A stretch of 64,000 bases of DNA from Pseudomonas anuradhapurensis (GTDB taxonomy: Bacteria > Pseudomonadota > Gammaproteobacteria > Pseudomonadales > Pseudomonadaceae): the NCBI RefSeq assembly GCF_014269225.2, contig NZ_CP077097.1, positions 750,001 through 814,000 of the forward strand, in the 5' to 3' direction. The notes under the pieces were generated by a model that saw only the letters and a program-made list of their open reading frames with translations, was not told the DNA's origin and did not search any database. The translations under genes were made by a program, and so were the position numbers. Below are positions 53,105 to 61,262 of the stretch, in pieces (positions within the stretch are counted from its first letter, which is position 1; every line of letters begins with the position of its first letter).

Positions 53105-53961
53105 GCCAGGCAGCTGCGGCATTCGTCCGTCACCCAGGCGGCGAAGCGCTGGCGCTTGCCGCCGTCGTGCAAAGGCTGGGGGCTGAGCAGATGATAGGCC
53201 GAGCCGTCAGGTACAAAGCCGAAGGGGGCTTGCAACTGCCTGCTGTCGAGTTCGTCGCGTACCATCAGGGCGGAGGCCATGGCCAGGCCCAGGCCAGCGC
53301 TGGCGGCCTGGATCGACAGGTAGAAGTGCTCGTAGTCGCTGCGCTCGGCATGCCGGGCCTGCTGCCCGCTCAGGCGCAGCCAGGTGGGCCATGCCGCGGG
53401 GCGGGTGCTGCTGTGCAGCAGGCGCTGGTGGTCGAGCCGCACGCTGGCGGTGGGGTGGCACACCGGGCCGATCCATTCGTCACAGATCTTCACGCTGTGC
53501 AGCTGGTTGCCCCAATGGAAGTCGTCGCGGCGGATTGCCAGGTCGACACCGCTGCGGGTGAAGTCCAGCGGCCCGCCGGCAGCCACCAGGTGCAACTGCA
53601 GGTCGGGGTGGGCAGCATGAAAGCGCGGCAGGCGCGGGATCAGCCAGCGCATGGCGATGGTGGGCTCGCAGGACAGCACCAGTACATTATCGCGGCCCTG
53701 TTGTTGCAGGCGCTGCACAGCGCCTTCGAGTTGCTCGAAAATCGCCTGGGTGGTGCTGTGCAAGGTGCGGCCGGCCGGAGTCAGGAAAATGGCCCGGTTA
53801 CGGCGCTCGAACAGTTCCACGCCAAGGCTTTCTTCAAGCAGGCGCACCTGGCGGCTGACCGCGCCATGGGTGACATGCAGGTGCTCGGCGGCGCGCACGA
53901 AGCTTTCGGCCTGCGCGGCGATGTCGAAATAGCGGAAGGCGTTCAGTGGCGGCAGCTTCAT
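53044..53961 (-). CDS. LysR-family regulator (GcvA/AmpR-like)
   Basis: This 305-residue regulator has an N-terminal winged HTH (LNAFRYFDIAAQAESFVRAA and LHVTHGAVSRQVRLLE, about 6-50). The effector domain has CEPTIAMRWLIPRLPRFHA near 99-117 and a SIQAASAGLGLAMASALMV hinge. It is divergent from the LysE-type exporter gene, which it probably controls. Its 3' end overlaps the M15 peptidase gene by 61 nt on the other strand. Confidence 0.9.
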   Translation of the reverse strand: MKLPPLNAFRYFDIAAQAESFVRAAEHLHVTHGAVSRQVRLLEESLGVELFERRNRAIFLTPAGRTLHSTTQAIFEQLEGAVQRLQQQGRDNVLVLSCEPTIAMRWLIPRLPRFHAAHPDLQLHLVAAGGPLDFTRSGVDLAIRRDDFHWGNQLHSVKICDEWIGPVCHPTASVRLDHQRLLHSSTRPAAWPTWLRLSGQQARHAERSDYEHFYLSIQAASAGLGLAMASALMVRDELDSRQLQAPFGFVPDGSAYHLLSPQPLHDGGKRQRFAAWVTDECRSCLAQLGLVQNDEPERPSPPQVR

Positions 53962-53976
53962 GGCGTCCCTGTTTGG

Positions 53977-54021
53977 CTGTGCCGGCCTCTTCGCGATTAA
54001 ACCGCGAAGAGGCCGGCACAG
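53977..54021. repeat. Perfect 19-bp-stem hairpin between LysR and the exporter gene
   Basis: CTGTGCCGGCCTCTTCGCG and its exact reverse complement enclose ATTAAAC. The sequence resembles REP cores of P. putida, but it lies 16 nt upstream of the LysR start in a divergent control region. Confidence 0.85.
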
Positions 54022-54089
54022 GTTTCTATGATCAGTGAGAAAAACTAGCAGATTTACCTCACTTTAAATCGATTTTGCCTTGTCCATAA

Positions 54090-54137
54090 GCTCTCGATAA
54101 TCAGCGAATCTGTGCATTTACATCGTCTATCGAGAGC
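54090..54137 (+). promoter_or_regulatory. Inverted repeat covering the exporter ribosome-binding site
   Basis: GCTCTCGATA at 54090-54099 pairs with TATCGAGAGC at 54128-54137. The right arm contains the GAGAGC that would serve as Shine-Dalgarno for the gene at 54144. It could be a regulator site or an RNA stem that hides the ribosome-binding site. Confidence 0.5.
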
Positions 54138-54143
54138 CCCTTC

Positions 54144-54755
54144 ATGACCGAACTCATCGCCATCGCCCTGTTCACCTTGCTCGCCGTCATCAGCCCCGGC
54201 GCGGATTTCGCCATGGTTACCCGCAGCAGTTATGCACAGGGCCGCAAGGCAGGGCTGGCTGCCGCCGTGGGCATAGCGCTGGGCGTGCAGGTGCACGTGC
54301 TGTACACGGTGCTGGGAATTGCCCTGATCATCAGCCACAGCCCGACGCTGTTCCTGGCCATGAAAGTGCTCGGTGCGGGTTATCTGATCTACCTGGGTTA
54401 CCGGTTGCTGACCCGCCGCAGCCAGGTAAGCGTGAACGGGGAGGCGGGCCAAGCAGGCTTGCTGATTGCGCTGCGCACCGGCTTTCTGACCAATGCCCTC
54501 AACCCCAAGACCATGCTGTTCGTGATCAGCGCCTATACCCAGGTGGTTCAGCCGGGCAGCTCGCTGGCACTGGACTTCGCCTATGGTGGGTTCATGTCAT
54601 TCGCTCACTGGGCCTGGTTCAGCCTGGTGGCGGTGTTCTTTTCCAATGCGGGATTGCGCAAGGCGATGCTGGCAAGGCAGCAGCTGGTCGATCGGATGAT
54701 CGGCGTCGCGCTGATCGGCCTGGGCCTGGCCGTGGCGTTCGCCGGGGTGAAGTGA
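54144..54755 (+). CDS. LysE/RhtB-family amino-acid exporter
   Basis: This 203-residue inner-membrane protein has six hydrophobic helices and the family motif LLAVISPGADFAMVTRSSYAQGRKAGLAAAVG split over helix 1 and its loop. GFLTNALNPKTMLFVIS is near 116-132. LysE-type proteins export amino acids or homoserine lactones. It is divergent from a LysR regulator, as is common for this family. The substrate is unknown. Confidence 0.9.
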   Translation: MTELIAIALFTLLAVISPGADFAMVTRSSYAQGRKAGLAAAVGIALGVQVHVLYTVLGIALIISHSPTLFLAMKVLGAGYLIYLGYRLLTRRSQVSVNGEAGQAGLLIALRTGFLTNALNPKTMLFVISAYTQVVQPGSSLALDFAYGGFMSFAHWAWFSLVAVFFSNAGLRKAMLARQQLVDRMIGVALIGLGLAVAFAGVK

Positions 54756-54785
54756 GGGAGGGCGGATTTTCTGCAGGCAAAGAAA

Positions 54786-54811
54786 AAGGGCTTACCTTGC
54801 GGTAAGCCCTT
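54786..54811. terminator. Shared terminator between the LysE-type gene and tRNA-Met
   Basis: AAGGGCTTACC, a TTGC loop and GGTAAGCCCTT form an 11-bp stem. An A-run on the left gives a U-tract for transcripts from the tRNA on the reverse strand. A short T-rich sequence follows on the right. Confidence 0.88.
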
Positions 54812-54821
54812 CGTCTTTGTT

Positions 54822-54898
54822 TGGTGGCTACACAGGGACTTGAACCCCGGACCCCAGCATTATGAATGCTATGCTCTAACCAACTGAGCTATGTAGCC
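54822..54898 (-). tRNA. tRNA-Met (CAT anticodon), elongator type
   Basis: The 77-nt reverse-strand sequence folds as a tRNA. The acceptor arm begins GGCTACA and is matched by TGTAGCC before an encoded CCA. The D-loop has AGCTCAGTTGGTTAGAGC, the anticodon loop is TTCATAA, and the T-arm has GGTTCAAGTCC. Similarity to E. coli elongator tRNA-Met (GGCTACGTAGCTCAG..) favours Met over the lysidine-modified Ile2 tRNA. Confidence 0.96.
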
Positions 54899-55092
54899 GA
54901 TGGCGCGCATTATTCTCTTGAACGGCCCCCCTGTCAACACTCATTTCAAAAAAAATTTGCACGCTTTCAAAAACTTAGCGGCCAGGCTGGGTTTCTGCCT
55001 GGCCTGATGGGATCACCCTGCCGCGACAGCGGGCATTTCGCCCAACGCTGGCGGGGACATTTGCAAGAAAAGCGCGACTGGATTGTAAAAAA

Positions 55093-55108
55093 GGTAGCTA
55101 GGTAGCTA
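55093..55108. repeat. Tandem GGTAGCTA octamer before the Fsr-like gene
   Basis: GGTAGCTA occurs twice in direct tandem, each holding the TAGCTA palindrome, 50 nt before the transporter start. It may be an operator. The rest of 54899-55157 holds no gene. Confidence 0.4.
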
Positions 55109-55157
55109 TCTATTTCCTGATAATCGGATCCCAGACTGCGGACGGAGACTCAGGGCC

Positions 55158-56372
55158 ATGGCCATCAGTAGCGCCCCCACGGCATCCACCAGTGCGGCGG
55201 CGAGCCAAGCCACGCCGCTGGTGATGCGCATCATCGGTTTCTGCGCGCTGGCGCACCTGATCAATGACCTTATCCAGTCGGTACTGCCGGCGATCTACCC
55301 GATGCTCAAGGCCAACTACGACCTGAGTTTCGCCCAGATCGGCATGATTACCCTGACCTTCCAGATCACCGCCTCGTTGCTGCAGCCCTGGGTCGGCTTC
55401 TTCACCGACCGCCGGCCCGCACCCAACCTGTTACCGCTCGGCACCCTGTGCACCTTGGTCGGCATCGTGATGCTGGCTTTCGTCGGCAGCTTCCCGATGA
55501 TCCTGCTGGCTTCGGCGCTGGTAGGCATTGGCTCTTCGACGTTCCATCCCGAGACTTCACGCATCGCCCGCCTGGCTTCGGGTGGCCGTTTCGGCCTGGC
55601 CCAGTCGACCTTCCAGGTCGGTGGCAACACCGGTTCGGCGCTGGGCCCGCTGCTGGCGGCAGCCATCGTCATTCCGTTCGGCCAGAGCCACGTCGCCTGG
55701 TTCGGCCTGGCCGCGCTGTTCTTCCTCGGCGTCACCCTGATGCTGCGCAGCTGGTACAAGGAACACCTCAACCAGGCCAAGGCGCGCAAGGCAGTACAGG
55801 CAACCCATGGCATTTCCCGCACGCGGGTGGTCGCGGCGCTGATCGTGCTGGGCCTGCTGGTGTTCTCCAAGTACTTTTACATGGCCAGCTTCACCAGCTA
55901 CTTCACCTTCTACCTGATCGAGAAGTTCCAGGTGTCGGTGGCCAGCTCGCAGCTGCACCTGTTCCTGTTCCTCGGTGCGGTGGCGGCGGGTACGTTCTTT
56001 GGTGGGCCGATCGGTGACCGCATCGGGCGCAAGGCGGTGATCTGGTTCTCGATCCTGGGCGCGGCGCCGTTCACCCTGGCACTGCCGTATGCCGATTTGT
56101 TCTGGACCACGGTGCTGAGCGTGGTGATCGGTTTCATCCTGGCTTCGGCATTTTCCGCCATCGTGGTGTATGCGCAGGAGCTGGTACCGGGTAGCGTCGG
56201 CATGATCGCCGGCATTTTCTTCGGGCTGATGTTTGGCTTCGGTGGCATTGGCGCGGCACTGCTGGGGTATGTGGCGGACTTGCGCGGCATCGAATATGTA
56301 TATGGGCTGTGCTCGTTCCTGCCACTGTTCGGATTGTTGGCGGTGTTCTTGCCGAGTACCGGTAAGCGCTGA
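55158..56372 (+). CDS. MFS transporter, fosmidomycin-resistance (Fsr) type
   Basis: This 404-residue transporter has 12 membrane helices and the family's N-terminal ALAHLINDLIQSVLPAIYPML near 31-51, followed by QPWVGFFTDRRPAPNLLPLG. GSSTFHPETSRIARLASGGR near 123-142 is typical of Fsr proteins. Fsr exports fosmidomycin and related compounds; the natural substrate is unknown. The ATG at 55158 is preceded by GGAGACTCAGGGCC. Confidence 0.88.
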   Translation: MAISSAPTASTSAAASQATPLVMRIIGFCALAHLINDLIQSVLPAIYPMLKANYDLSFAQIGMITLTFQITASLLQPWVGFFTDRRPAPNLLPLGTLCTLVGIVMLAFVGSFPMILLASALVGIGSSTFHPETSRIARLASGGRFGLAQSTFQVGGNTGSALGPLLAAAIVIPFGQSHVAWFGLAALFFLGVTLMLRSWYKEHLNQAKARKAVQATHGISRTRVVAALIVLGLLVFSKYFYMASFTSYFTFYLIEKFQVSVASSQLHLFLFLGAVAAGTFFGGPIGDRIGRKAVIWFSILGAAPFTLALPYADLFWTTVLSVVIGFILASAFSAIVVYAQELVPGSVGMIAGIFFGLMFGFGGIGAALLGYVADLRGIEYVYGLCSFLPLFGLLAVFLPSTGKR

Positions 56373-56693
56373 TATTGGCGGGGCGCGCAGCCGCCCCGGC
56401 GATTGACGACCTGGCCCCCTTGGCCTAGAGTGCCGCCTCTTTTCCCCAGCCACCTGCGTAGTAGCCACCGCAATGCGCCGTACCCAGTCCCTGCCACACG
56501 CCCGCCAGCCTGCCCTGCAGGCCCTGCGTCGTGCGTGGCCGAGCGACACCGTGCTCAAGCGCCGCCGCAGCGTGCTGTTTGCCTTCACTTTCTCGCCACA
56601 CTCCGCCTGACCTGATCTGCGCTTTCGCGTCGCGCGCCGCCCTGGCGTGCGCGCCTGTGTCTGCACGTCTTTTCGGTTTGCAAGGAGTGGTAC
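56373..56693. other. Intergenic region with a possible short ORF
   Basis: This 321-nt space between two MFS genes contains a 45-codon reading frame at 56473-56610, rich in Arg (begins MRRTQSLPHARQPALQ), without a clear ribosome-binding site. It could be an upstream leader ORF for the second MFS gene or chance. A CAAGGAGTGG site for the MFS gene ends the region. No terminator is obvious after the first MFS gene. Confidence 0.4.
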
Positions 56694-57851
56694 ATGAACA
56701 TGCGTTTGCTGGCGGGCCTATTGTTCGCCGTCTCGGTGGTGGGTTTCAGCCTGGGGGCCAGCCTGCCGCTGGTGTCGTTGCGCCTGCATCAAGCGGGGGC
56801 GAGCACGCTGGAGATCGGCGTCCTCTCGGCCATTCCGGCTGCGGGCATGATGCTCTCGGCATTCCTGGTCGATTTCTGCTGCCGCCATTTCACCCGGCGC
56901 ACCCTCTATCTGCTGTGCTTCAGCCTGTGCACGGTCAGCATCGCCCTGCTCGAATCGGCGTTCGGTTCCCTGTGGCTGCTGGGCTTGCTCCGCCTGGGCC
57001 TGGGGCTGGGCATGGGTATCGCCATCATTCTCGGGGAATCATGGGTCAACGAACTGTGCCCGGAACATAACCGCGGCAAGATCATGGCCCTGTACGCCAC
57101 CAGTTTTACCGGCTTCCAGGTGCTCGGCCCGGCCATGCTGGCCGTGCTGGGGGCCGACAGCCCATGGATCACCGCCGTGGTCACGGCCTGCTATGGCCTG
57201 GCATTGCTGTGCATCGTGCTGACCGTGCCTAACGACTATGTCGAACACGAAGAGGGCGACAAGAGCTTCGGCCTGGCCGGCTTCTTCCGCGTGGCGCCGG
57301 CGTTGTGCGTGGCGGTGCTGTTCTTCTCGTTCTTCGATGCGGTGGTGCTGTCGTTGCTGCCGGTCTATGCCAGCAGCCATGGCTTCGCCATGGGCGTGGC
57401 GGCGCTGATGGTGACGGTGGTGTTCGCCGGCGACATGCTGTTCCAGCTACCGCTGGGCTGGTTGGCCGACCGGGTCGAGCGTACCGGGCTGCACCTGGCC
57501 TGCGGGCTGGTGGCGATGGCGATCGGTATCGGCTTGCCCTGGCTGCTGAACATGCCCTGGCTGCTCTGGCCGCTGCTGGTGCTGCTGGGGGCCGTGGCCG
57601 GAGGCATCTATACCTTGGCGCTGGTGCTGATCGGGCAGCGCTTCAAGGGCCAGGACCTGGTTACCGCCAACGCCAGCGTGGGCTTGCTGTGGGGTGTCGG
57701 CAGCCTGGTCGGGCCGCTGCTGAGCGGCGCGGCGATGGACGTGGCGCCGCATGGCCTGCCGATGGCGCTGGCCCTGATGGCCGGCTTGTTCGTGTGCTTT
57801 GCCCGGCAGTCTTACCGGCGCGCGGGGCGCTTGCGGGCATTGGCGGACTGA
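56694..57851 (+). CDS. MFS transporter (YcaD-like)
   Basis: This 385-residue transporter has 12 helices. It has the GASLPLVSLRLHQAGASTLEIG start in two parts, GLGLGMGIAIILGESWVNELCPEHNRGK near 99-126 in two parts, and PLGWLADRVERTGL near 253-266 in the central loop. The pattern fits the YcaD/YfkF-like group of putative sugar or drug exporters. The substrate is unknown. GGAGTGGTAC precedes the ATG at 56694. Confidence 0.85.
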   Translation: MNMRLLAGLLFAVSVVGFSLGASLPLVSLRLHQAGASTLEIGVLSAIPAAGMMLSAFLVDFCCRHFTRRTLYLLCFSLCTVSIALLESAFGSLWLLGLLRLGLGLGMGIAIILGESWVNELCPEHNRGKIMALYATSFTGFQVLGPAMLAVLGADSPWITAVVTACYGLALLCIVLTVPNDYVEHEEGDKSFGLAGFFRVAPALCVAVLFFSFFDAVVLSLLPVYASSHGFAMGVAALMVTVVFAGDMLFQLPLGWLADRVERTGLHLACGLVAMAIGIGLPWLLNMPWLLWPLLVLLGAVAGGIYTLALVLIGQRFKGQDLVTANASVGLLWGVGSLVGPLLSGAAMDVAPHGLPMALALMAGLFVCFARQSYRRAGRLRALAD

Positions 57852-57857
57852 GGTTGT

Positions 57858-58814
57858 TCAGGCCGCGTCGATGCTCACCCAATAGCGTGTGTGGTAATCG
57901 ACCCGCACCGGCAGGCTGCGGGTGAGCAGTTGCAGGATCTGCCCGGTGTCGTTCAGCTGGTAGGTGCCGGACACCGCCAGCCCGGCCACCTCGGGGGCGC
58001 AGCGCAGCAGGCCCGGGCGGTAGCGGGCCAGTTCGGCGATGAACTCGCCCAACGGCATCTGTTGCACGCTGAGTACGCCGTCGGTCCAGCCCCACGGGTC
58101 GCTGCGCAGGGTCACCGCCTGGAAGCTGCCGCTGGCCCACACCTGCAAGGTTTCGCCAGGCAGCACCCGACGTGGCGAAGCAGAGGCGGGGAACAGCGTG
58201 ACATCGCCCCGACGCACCGCCAGCAGCAGGCCGTGGTCGTTCTCGCGCAACAGTAGTTGGCCATCGAGGGTGGTCATTGGGCCGACGCGAGTGTCGATGC
58301 GGAATGGGCGCTTGTCGTTGGGGTTGCTGTCCAGGCTTATCTCGCCGCGCAGCAGTTGCAGCCGGCGTTGCCCGGCGTCGAAGTGCAGGTCGATGGCGCT
58401 GGCGGTGTTGAGCTGGATGTGGCTGCCATCGCTGCCTTGCAACTGGCGGCGCTCGCCGGTGGCGGTACGGCTGTCGGCCAGCAGCTGAGGCAGGCCCAAC
58501 GGTTCACGCGCGGCCCAGCCCAGGCTGCCGCCCACGGTCAGCACGGCCAATAGCTTGAGGTGGTCGCGACGGCTGCTGCGCTGCCGCTGGCAGGTATCCA
58601 GGGTGCGCCGGCTCAGGTCGTTGGGCAGCCCGGCCAGCTCGTCGCCGAGGCGGCTGACCCGCTGCCAGGCCAGGGGGTTATGCGGATGGCTGGCCAACCA
58701 CTGCTGGAACTGCTGCTGCAGACGCGGGCTGGGGCGGTCGAAGCGCAACTTCACCAGCCAATCGATCGCCTGGTCGACATGCGCCTGCGCGGGCGTGCTG
58801 TCAGGCGTCGGCAT
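57858..58814 (-). CDS. FecR-family anti-sigma/sigma-regulator
   Basis: This 318-residue protein has the N-terminal FecR region (AIDWLVKLRFDRPSPRLQQQFQQWL in parts, and NPLAWQRVSRLGDEL near 46-60). A single membrane segment (about 86-105, LLAVLTVGGSLGW) and a periplasmic FecR domain with VRRGDVTLFP and GTYQLNDTGQILQLL follow. It would sense a loaded TonB receptor and control the sigma factor encoded upstream, which it overlaps by 14 nt. No TonB receptor is adjacent. Confidence 0.9.
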   Translation of the reverse strand: MPTPDSTPAQAHVDQAIDWLVKLRFDRPSPRLQQQFQQWLASHPHNPLAWQRVSRLGDELAGLPNDLSRRTLDTCQRQRSSRRDHLKLLAVLTVGGSLGWAAREPLGLPQLLADSRTATGERRQLQGSDGSHIQLNTASAIDLHFDAGQRRLQLLRGEISLDSNPNDKRPFRIDTRVGPMTTLDGQLLLRENDHGLLLAVRRGDVTLFPASASPRRVLPGETLQVWASGSFQAVTLRSDPWGWTDGVLSVQQMPLGEFIAELARYRPGLLRCAPEVAGLAVSGTYQLNDTGQILQLLTRSLPVRVDYHTRYWVSIDAA

Positions 58815-59316
58815 AGCGCAACCGGTAGCAGGCGCCCAGGGCCTTGGCCAGGTCGCGCTCGACCGTGGCCCGCGACACGTTCAGCCGTTGGGCAATCCGC
58901 ACGATGCCCAAGCCGTCCAGCTGGGCCAGCAGGAATGCCTGCCGGGCGCGCGGCTTCAATTGCTGCAAGGCTTGGTCGAGGCGTGCCAGGGTATCGAGTA
59001 TGAGCAGGCGATCTTCTTCGCTGGGCACGTCGGCTTCCGGCAGGTGGGCCAGGCTTTCCTGGAAGGCCCGCTCCAGCGCGCGACGACGGAACTGGTCGAT
59101 CATCAGGCCCCGGGCGATGCTGCTGAGGTAGGCGCGCGGTTCCTTCAGTGGCGACACCTGGCGCGCCCGCAACAGCCGCACGAAGGTATCCTGGGCCAGG
59201 TCGGCGGCATGCTCGCTGCACCCGACCCGGCTGCGTAGCCAGCCGCGAAGCCAGCTGTGGTGGGCCTGATAGAGCAGAGCGACCTCGGCCGGCTTGAGCA
59301 TGTCGTTGGTCTGCAT
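58801..59316 (-). CDS. FecI-type ECF sigma factor
   Basis: This 171-residue ECF sigma factor has region 2 (HHSWLRGWLRSRVGCSEHAADLAQDTFVRLL in parts, about 19-49) and region 4 (LPKARQAF-like LKPRARQAFLLAQLDGLG and VSRATVERDLAKAL near 143-160). It belongs to the FecI iron-starvation group. The start may be ATG 59316 or ATG 59301. A Fur-box-like sequence lies 34 nt upstream. The cognate receptor gene is not in the window. Confidence 0.9.
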   Translation of the reverse strand: MQTNDMLKPAEVALLYQAHHSWLRGWLRSRVGCSEHAADLAQDTFVRLLRARQVSPLKEPRAYLSSIARGLMIDQFRRRALERAFQESLAHLPEADVPSEEDRLLILDTLARLDQALQQLKPRARQAFLLAQLDGLGIVRIAQRLNVSRATVERDLAKALGACYRLRYADA

Positions 59317-59349
59317 CTTGGTGAAGGCCCGGTCCCGTGTGCATGCGAT

Positions 59350-59368
59350 TGTGAATGGTTCTCAATTC
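59350..59368 (-). promoter_or_regulatory. Fur-box-like site upstream of the sigma factor gene
   Basis: On the reverse strand GAATTGAGAACCATTCACA resembles a Fur box, with 10 of 13 core positions matching by eye. It fits iron-repressed expression of a FecI-type sigma factor. Confidence 0.5.
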
Positions 59369-59485
59369 TATGCGGGGATGATGCCGCTGGGCAACGGCAT
59401 GCGCGCAATTAACGCGCAAGAACCGGCGTTTGTCTGGTGCACGGCTGCGCTAAGCTGGACCTGCAATCGACCTGATGGAGGTGCC

Positions 59486-60112
59486 ATGATCCTCGCCGAC
59501 CTTTCGCCTGACACCTACCGGGAGGCCACCGAATACCTGGCGGCGCTCGACCCGGACTGGGCGCGGCACATCGCCGCGACCGGGCCCTGCCTGCATCAGG
59601 CCACGCCGGGGCGTGAACCCTATGAAGTGCTGGTGCGGGCGATTGCCTACCAGCAGCTGCATGCGCGTGCCGCCGAAGCCATTCTCGGGCGGTTGCTGGC
59701 ACTGTTCCCGGACAACGCGTTCCCAGGGCCGGAGCAGTTGTTGGCGGTTGCCCCGGAAACGATGCGCGCCTGTGGCTTTTCGGCGAGCAAGATGGCCACG
59801 CTTCAAGGCATCGCCCGGGGCCGGCTGGAGGGCTTGGTGCCGACTCGGGAAGAGGCCCTGGGCATGGCCGACGAGGCGTTGATCGAGCGGCTGGTGGCGC
59901 TGCGCGGGGTGGGGCGGTGGACCGTGGAAATGTTGCTGATCTACAGCCTGGCGCGTGCGGATGTGCTGCCGGTGGACGATTTCGGCGTGCGTGAGGGATA
60001 CCGGCGGCTGAAGGGGCTGGACAAGGCGCCGACACCGGCGCAGATGCGCTCGTTGGGGGGCGGCTGGCGGCCGTACCGTACCGTGGCGGCCTGGTACCTG
60101 TGGCGGGCCTGA
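59486..60112 (+). CDS. DNA-3-methyladenine glycosylase (AlkA-type)
   Basis: This 208-residue protein has the helix-hairpin-helix-GPD fold: VRAIAYQQLHARAAEAIL near 51-68, LRGVGRWTVEMLLIY near 138-152 and the catalytic Asp pair at 164-165 in LPVDDFGV. It excises alkylated bases such as 3-methyladenine. It lacks the N-terminal Ada-like domain of full AlkA. GGAGGTGCC precedes the ATG. It lies 42 nt before ada and is probably co-transcribed. Confidence 0.88.
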   Translation: MILADLSPDTYREATEYLAALDPDWARHIAATGPCLHQATPGREPYEVLVRAIAYQQLHARAAEAILGRLLALFPDNAFPGPEQLLAVAPETMRACGFSASKMATLQGIARGRLEGLVPTREEALGMADEALIERLVALRGVGRWTVEMLLIYSLARADVLPVDDFGVREGYRRLKGLDKAPTPAQMRSLGGGWRPYRTVAAWYLWRA

Positions 60113-60154
60113 AGCAGCGCCTGCACAGGCAACAACCTATCTGGACACTGACTA

Positions 60155-61207
60155 ATGAACCTTTACACCACCCCCGAGCAACGCTGGCAAGCCGTGGAAT
60201 CCCGTGACCGCGCCGCCAGCGGCCACTTCGTCTACGCCGTACGCACCACCGGCATCTATTGCCAGCCCGGCTGCAAGTCACGCCTGGCCAAGCGCAGCAA
60301 TGTCGTGTTCTACGATACCCCGGCCGCCGCCGAAGCGGCCGGTTACCGCGCCTGCAAACGTTGCACCGCGTCCACCAGCCCCACTCGCCATAGCCAGCTG
60401 GTCACCCGCGCCTGCCGCCTGATCGAAGCCTGCGACCCCGCGCCCAGCCTGGACCAGCTCAGCGCCGAGCTGGCGATCAGCCCGTTCCACCTGCACCGGC
60501 TGTTCAAGGCCGAAACCGGCCTTACCCCCAAGGCCTACGCCACGGCCTTCCGCGCCCGGCGCCTGCGTGCGCACCTGGTGGATGGCCAGCGTTCGGTCAC
60601 CGATGCCATCTACGACGCTGGCTACAACTCCAACAGCCGGTTCTACGAAAGCGCCGAGCAGCGCCTGGGCATGCGCCCGCGGCAATACCGCGCCGGTGGT
60701 GCCGGGGCGACCATTCACTTCGCCCTTGGCCAATGTTCCCTGGGCGCGATCCTGGTGGCGCAGAGCGAGAAGGGCATCTGCGCGATCCTGCTGGGCGACG
60801 ACCCCGAGGCCTTGTTGCAGGAGCTGCAGGACCAGTTCCCCAAGGCCCGGCTGATCGGTGGCGATAGCGCCTACGAACAGCTGGTTGCCGAAGTGGTGGG
60901 CTTCGTCGAAGCGCCATCATTGGGCCTGGCCCTGCCACTGGATGTGCAGGGCACCGCCTTCCAGGAGCGGGTATGGCAGGCCCTGCGCGAGGTACCGGCC
61001 GGCAGCCGGGTCAGCTACACCGAGATCGCCGAGCGCATCGGTGCGCCCAAGGCGGTTCGCGCGGTGGCGATGGCCTGCGCGGCCAACCACATTGCCGTGG
61101 CGATCCCTTGTCATCGGGTGGTGCGCCGCGACGGCGACCTCAGCGGCTACCGCTGGGGCGTGGCGCGCAAAGCGCAACTGCTCAAGCGAGAAACGGCACT
61201 CTCCTGA
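60155..61207 (+). CDS. ada: Ada: AraC-type regulator and methylated-DNA methyltransferase
   Basis: This 350-residue protein has an N-terminal zinc domain with Cys36, Cys40, Cys67 and Cys70 (CQPGC and CKRC). An AraC helix-turn-helix region (about 85-175, with ELAISPFHLHRLFKAETG) and the O6-methylguanine methyltransferase domain follow, with Cys319 in IPCHRVV. Methylation of the N-terminal Cys activates Ada as inducer of the adaptive response, and alkA-like upstream is the likely co-regulated partner. Confidence 0.95.
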   Translation: MNLYTTPEQRWQAVESRDRAASGHFVYAVRTTGIYCQPGCKSRLAKRSNVVFYDTPAAAEAAGYRACKRCTASTSPTRHSQLVTRACRLIEACDPAPSLDQLSAELAISPFHLHRLFKAETGLTPKAYATAFRARRLRAHLVDGQRSVTDAIYDAGYNSNSRFYESAEQRLGMRPRQYRAGGAGATIHFALGQCSLGAILVAQSEKGICAILLGDDPEALLQELQDQFPKARLIGGDSAYEQLVAEVVGFVEAPSLGLALPLDVQGTAFQERVWQALREVPAGSRVSYTEIAERIGAPKAVRAVAMACAANHIAVAIPCHRVVRRDGDLSGYRWGVARKAQLLKRETALS

Positions 61208-61262
61208 TCGCCTGAAGCCGCGTAGAATCCCCCGCCAAATCGAATTGCAAGAGGAATATTCG

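Noticed and set aside
53977..54021. Reading the perfect hairpin as an intrinsic terminator
   Set aside because: It lies between divergent gene starts and has no T-run on either side, so termination is not its likely role.
54866..55105. A 79-codon frame overlapping the tRNA-Met gene
   Set aside because: It begins inside the tRNA and shows no ribosome-binding site or similarity.
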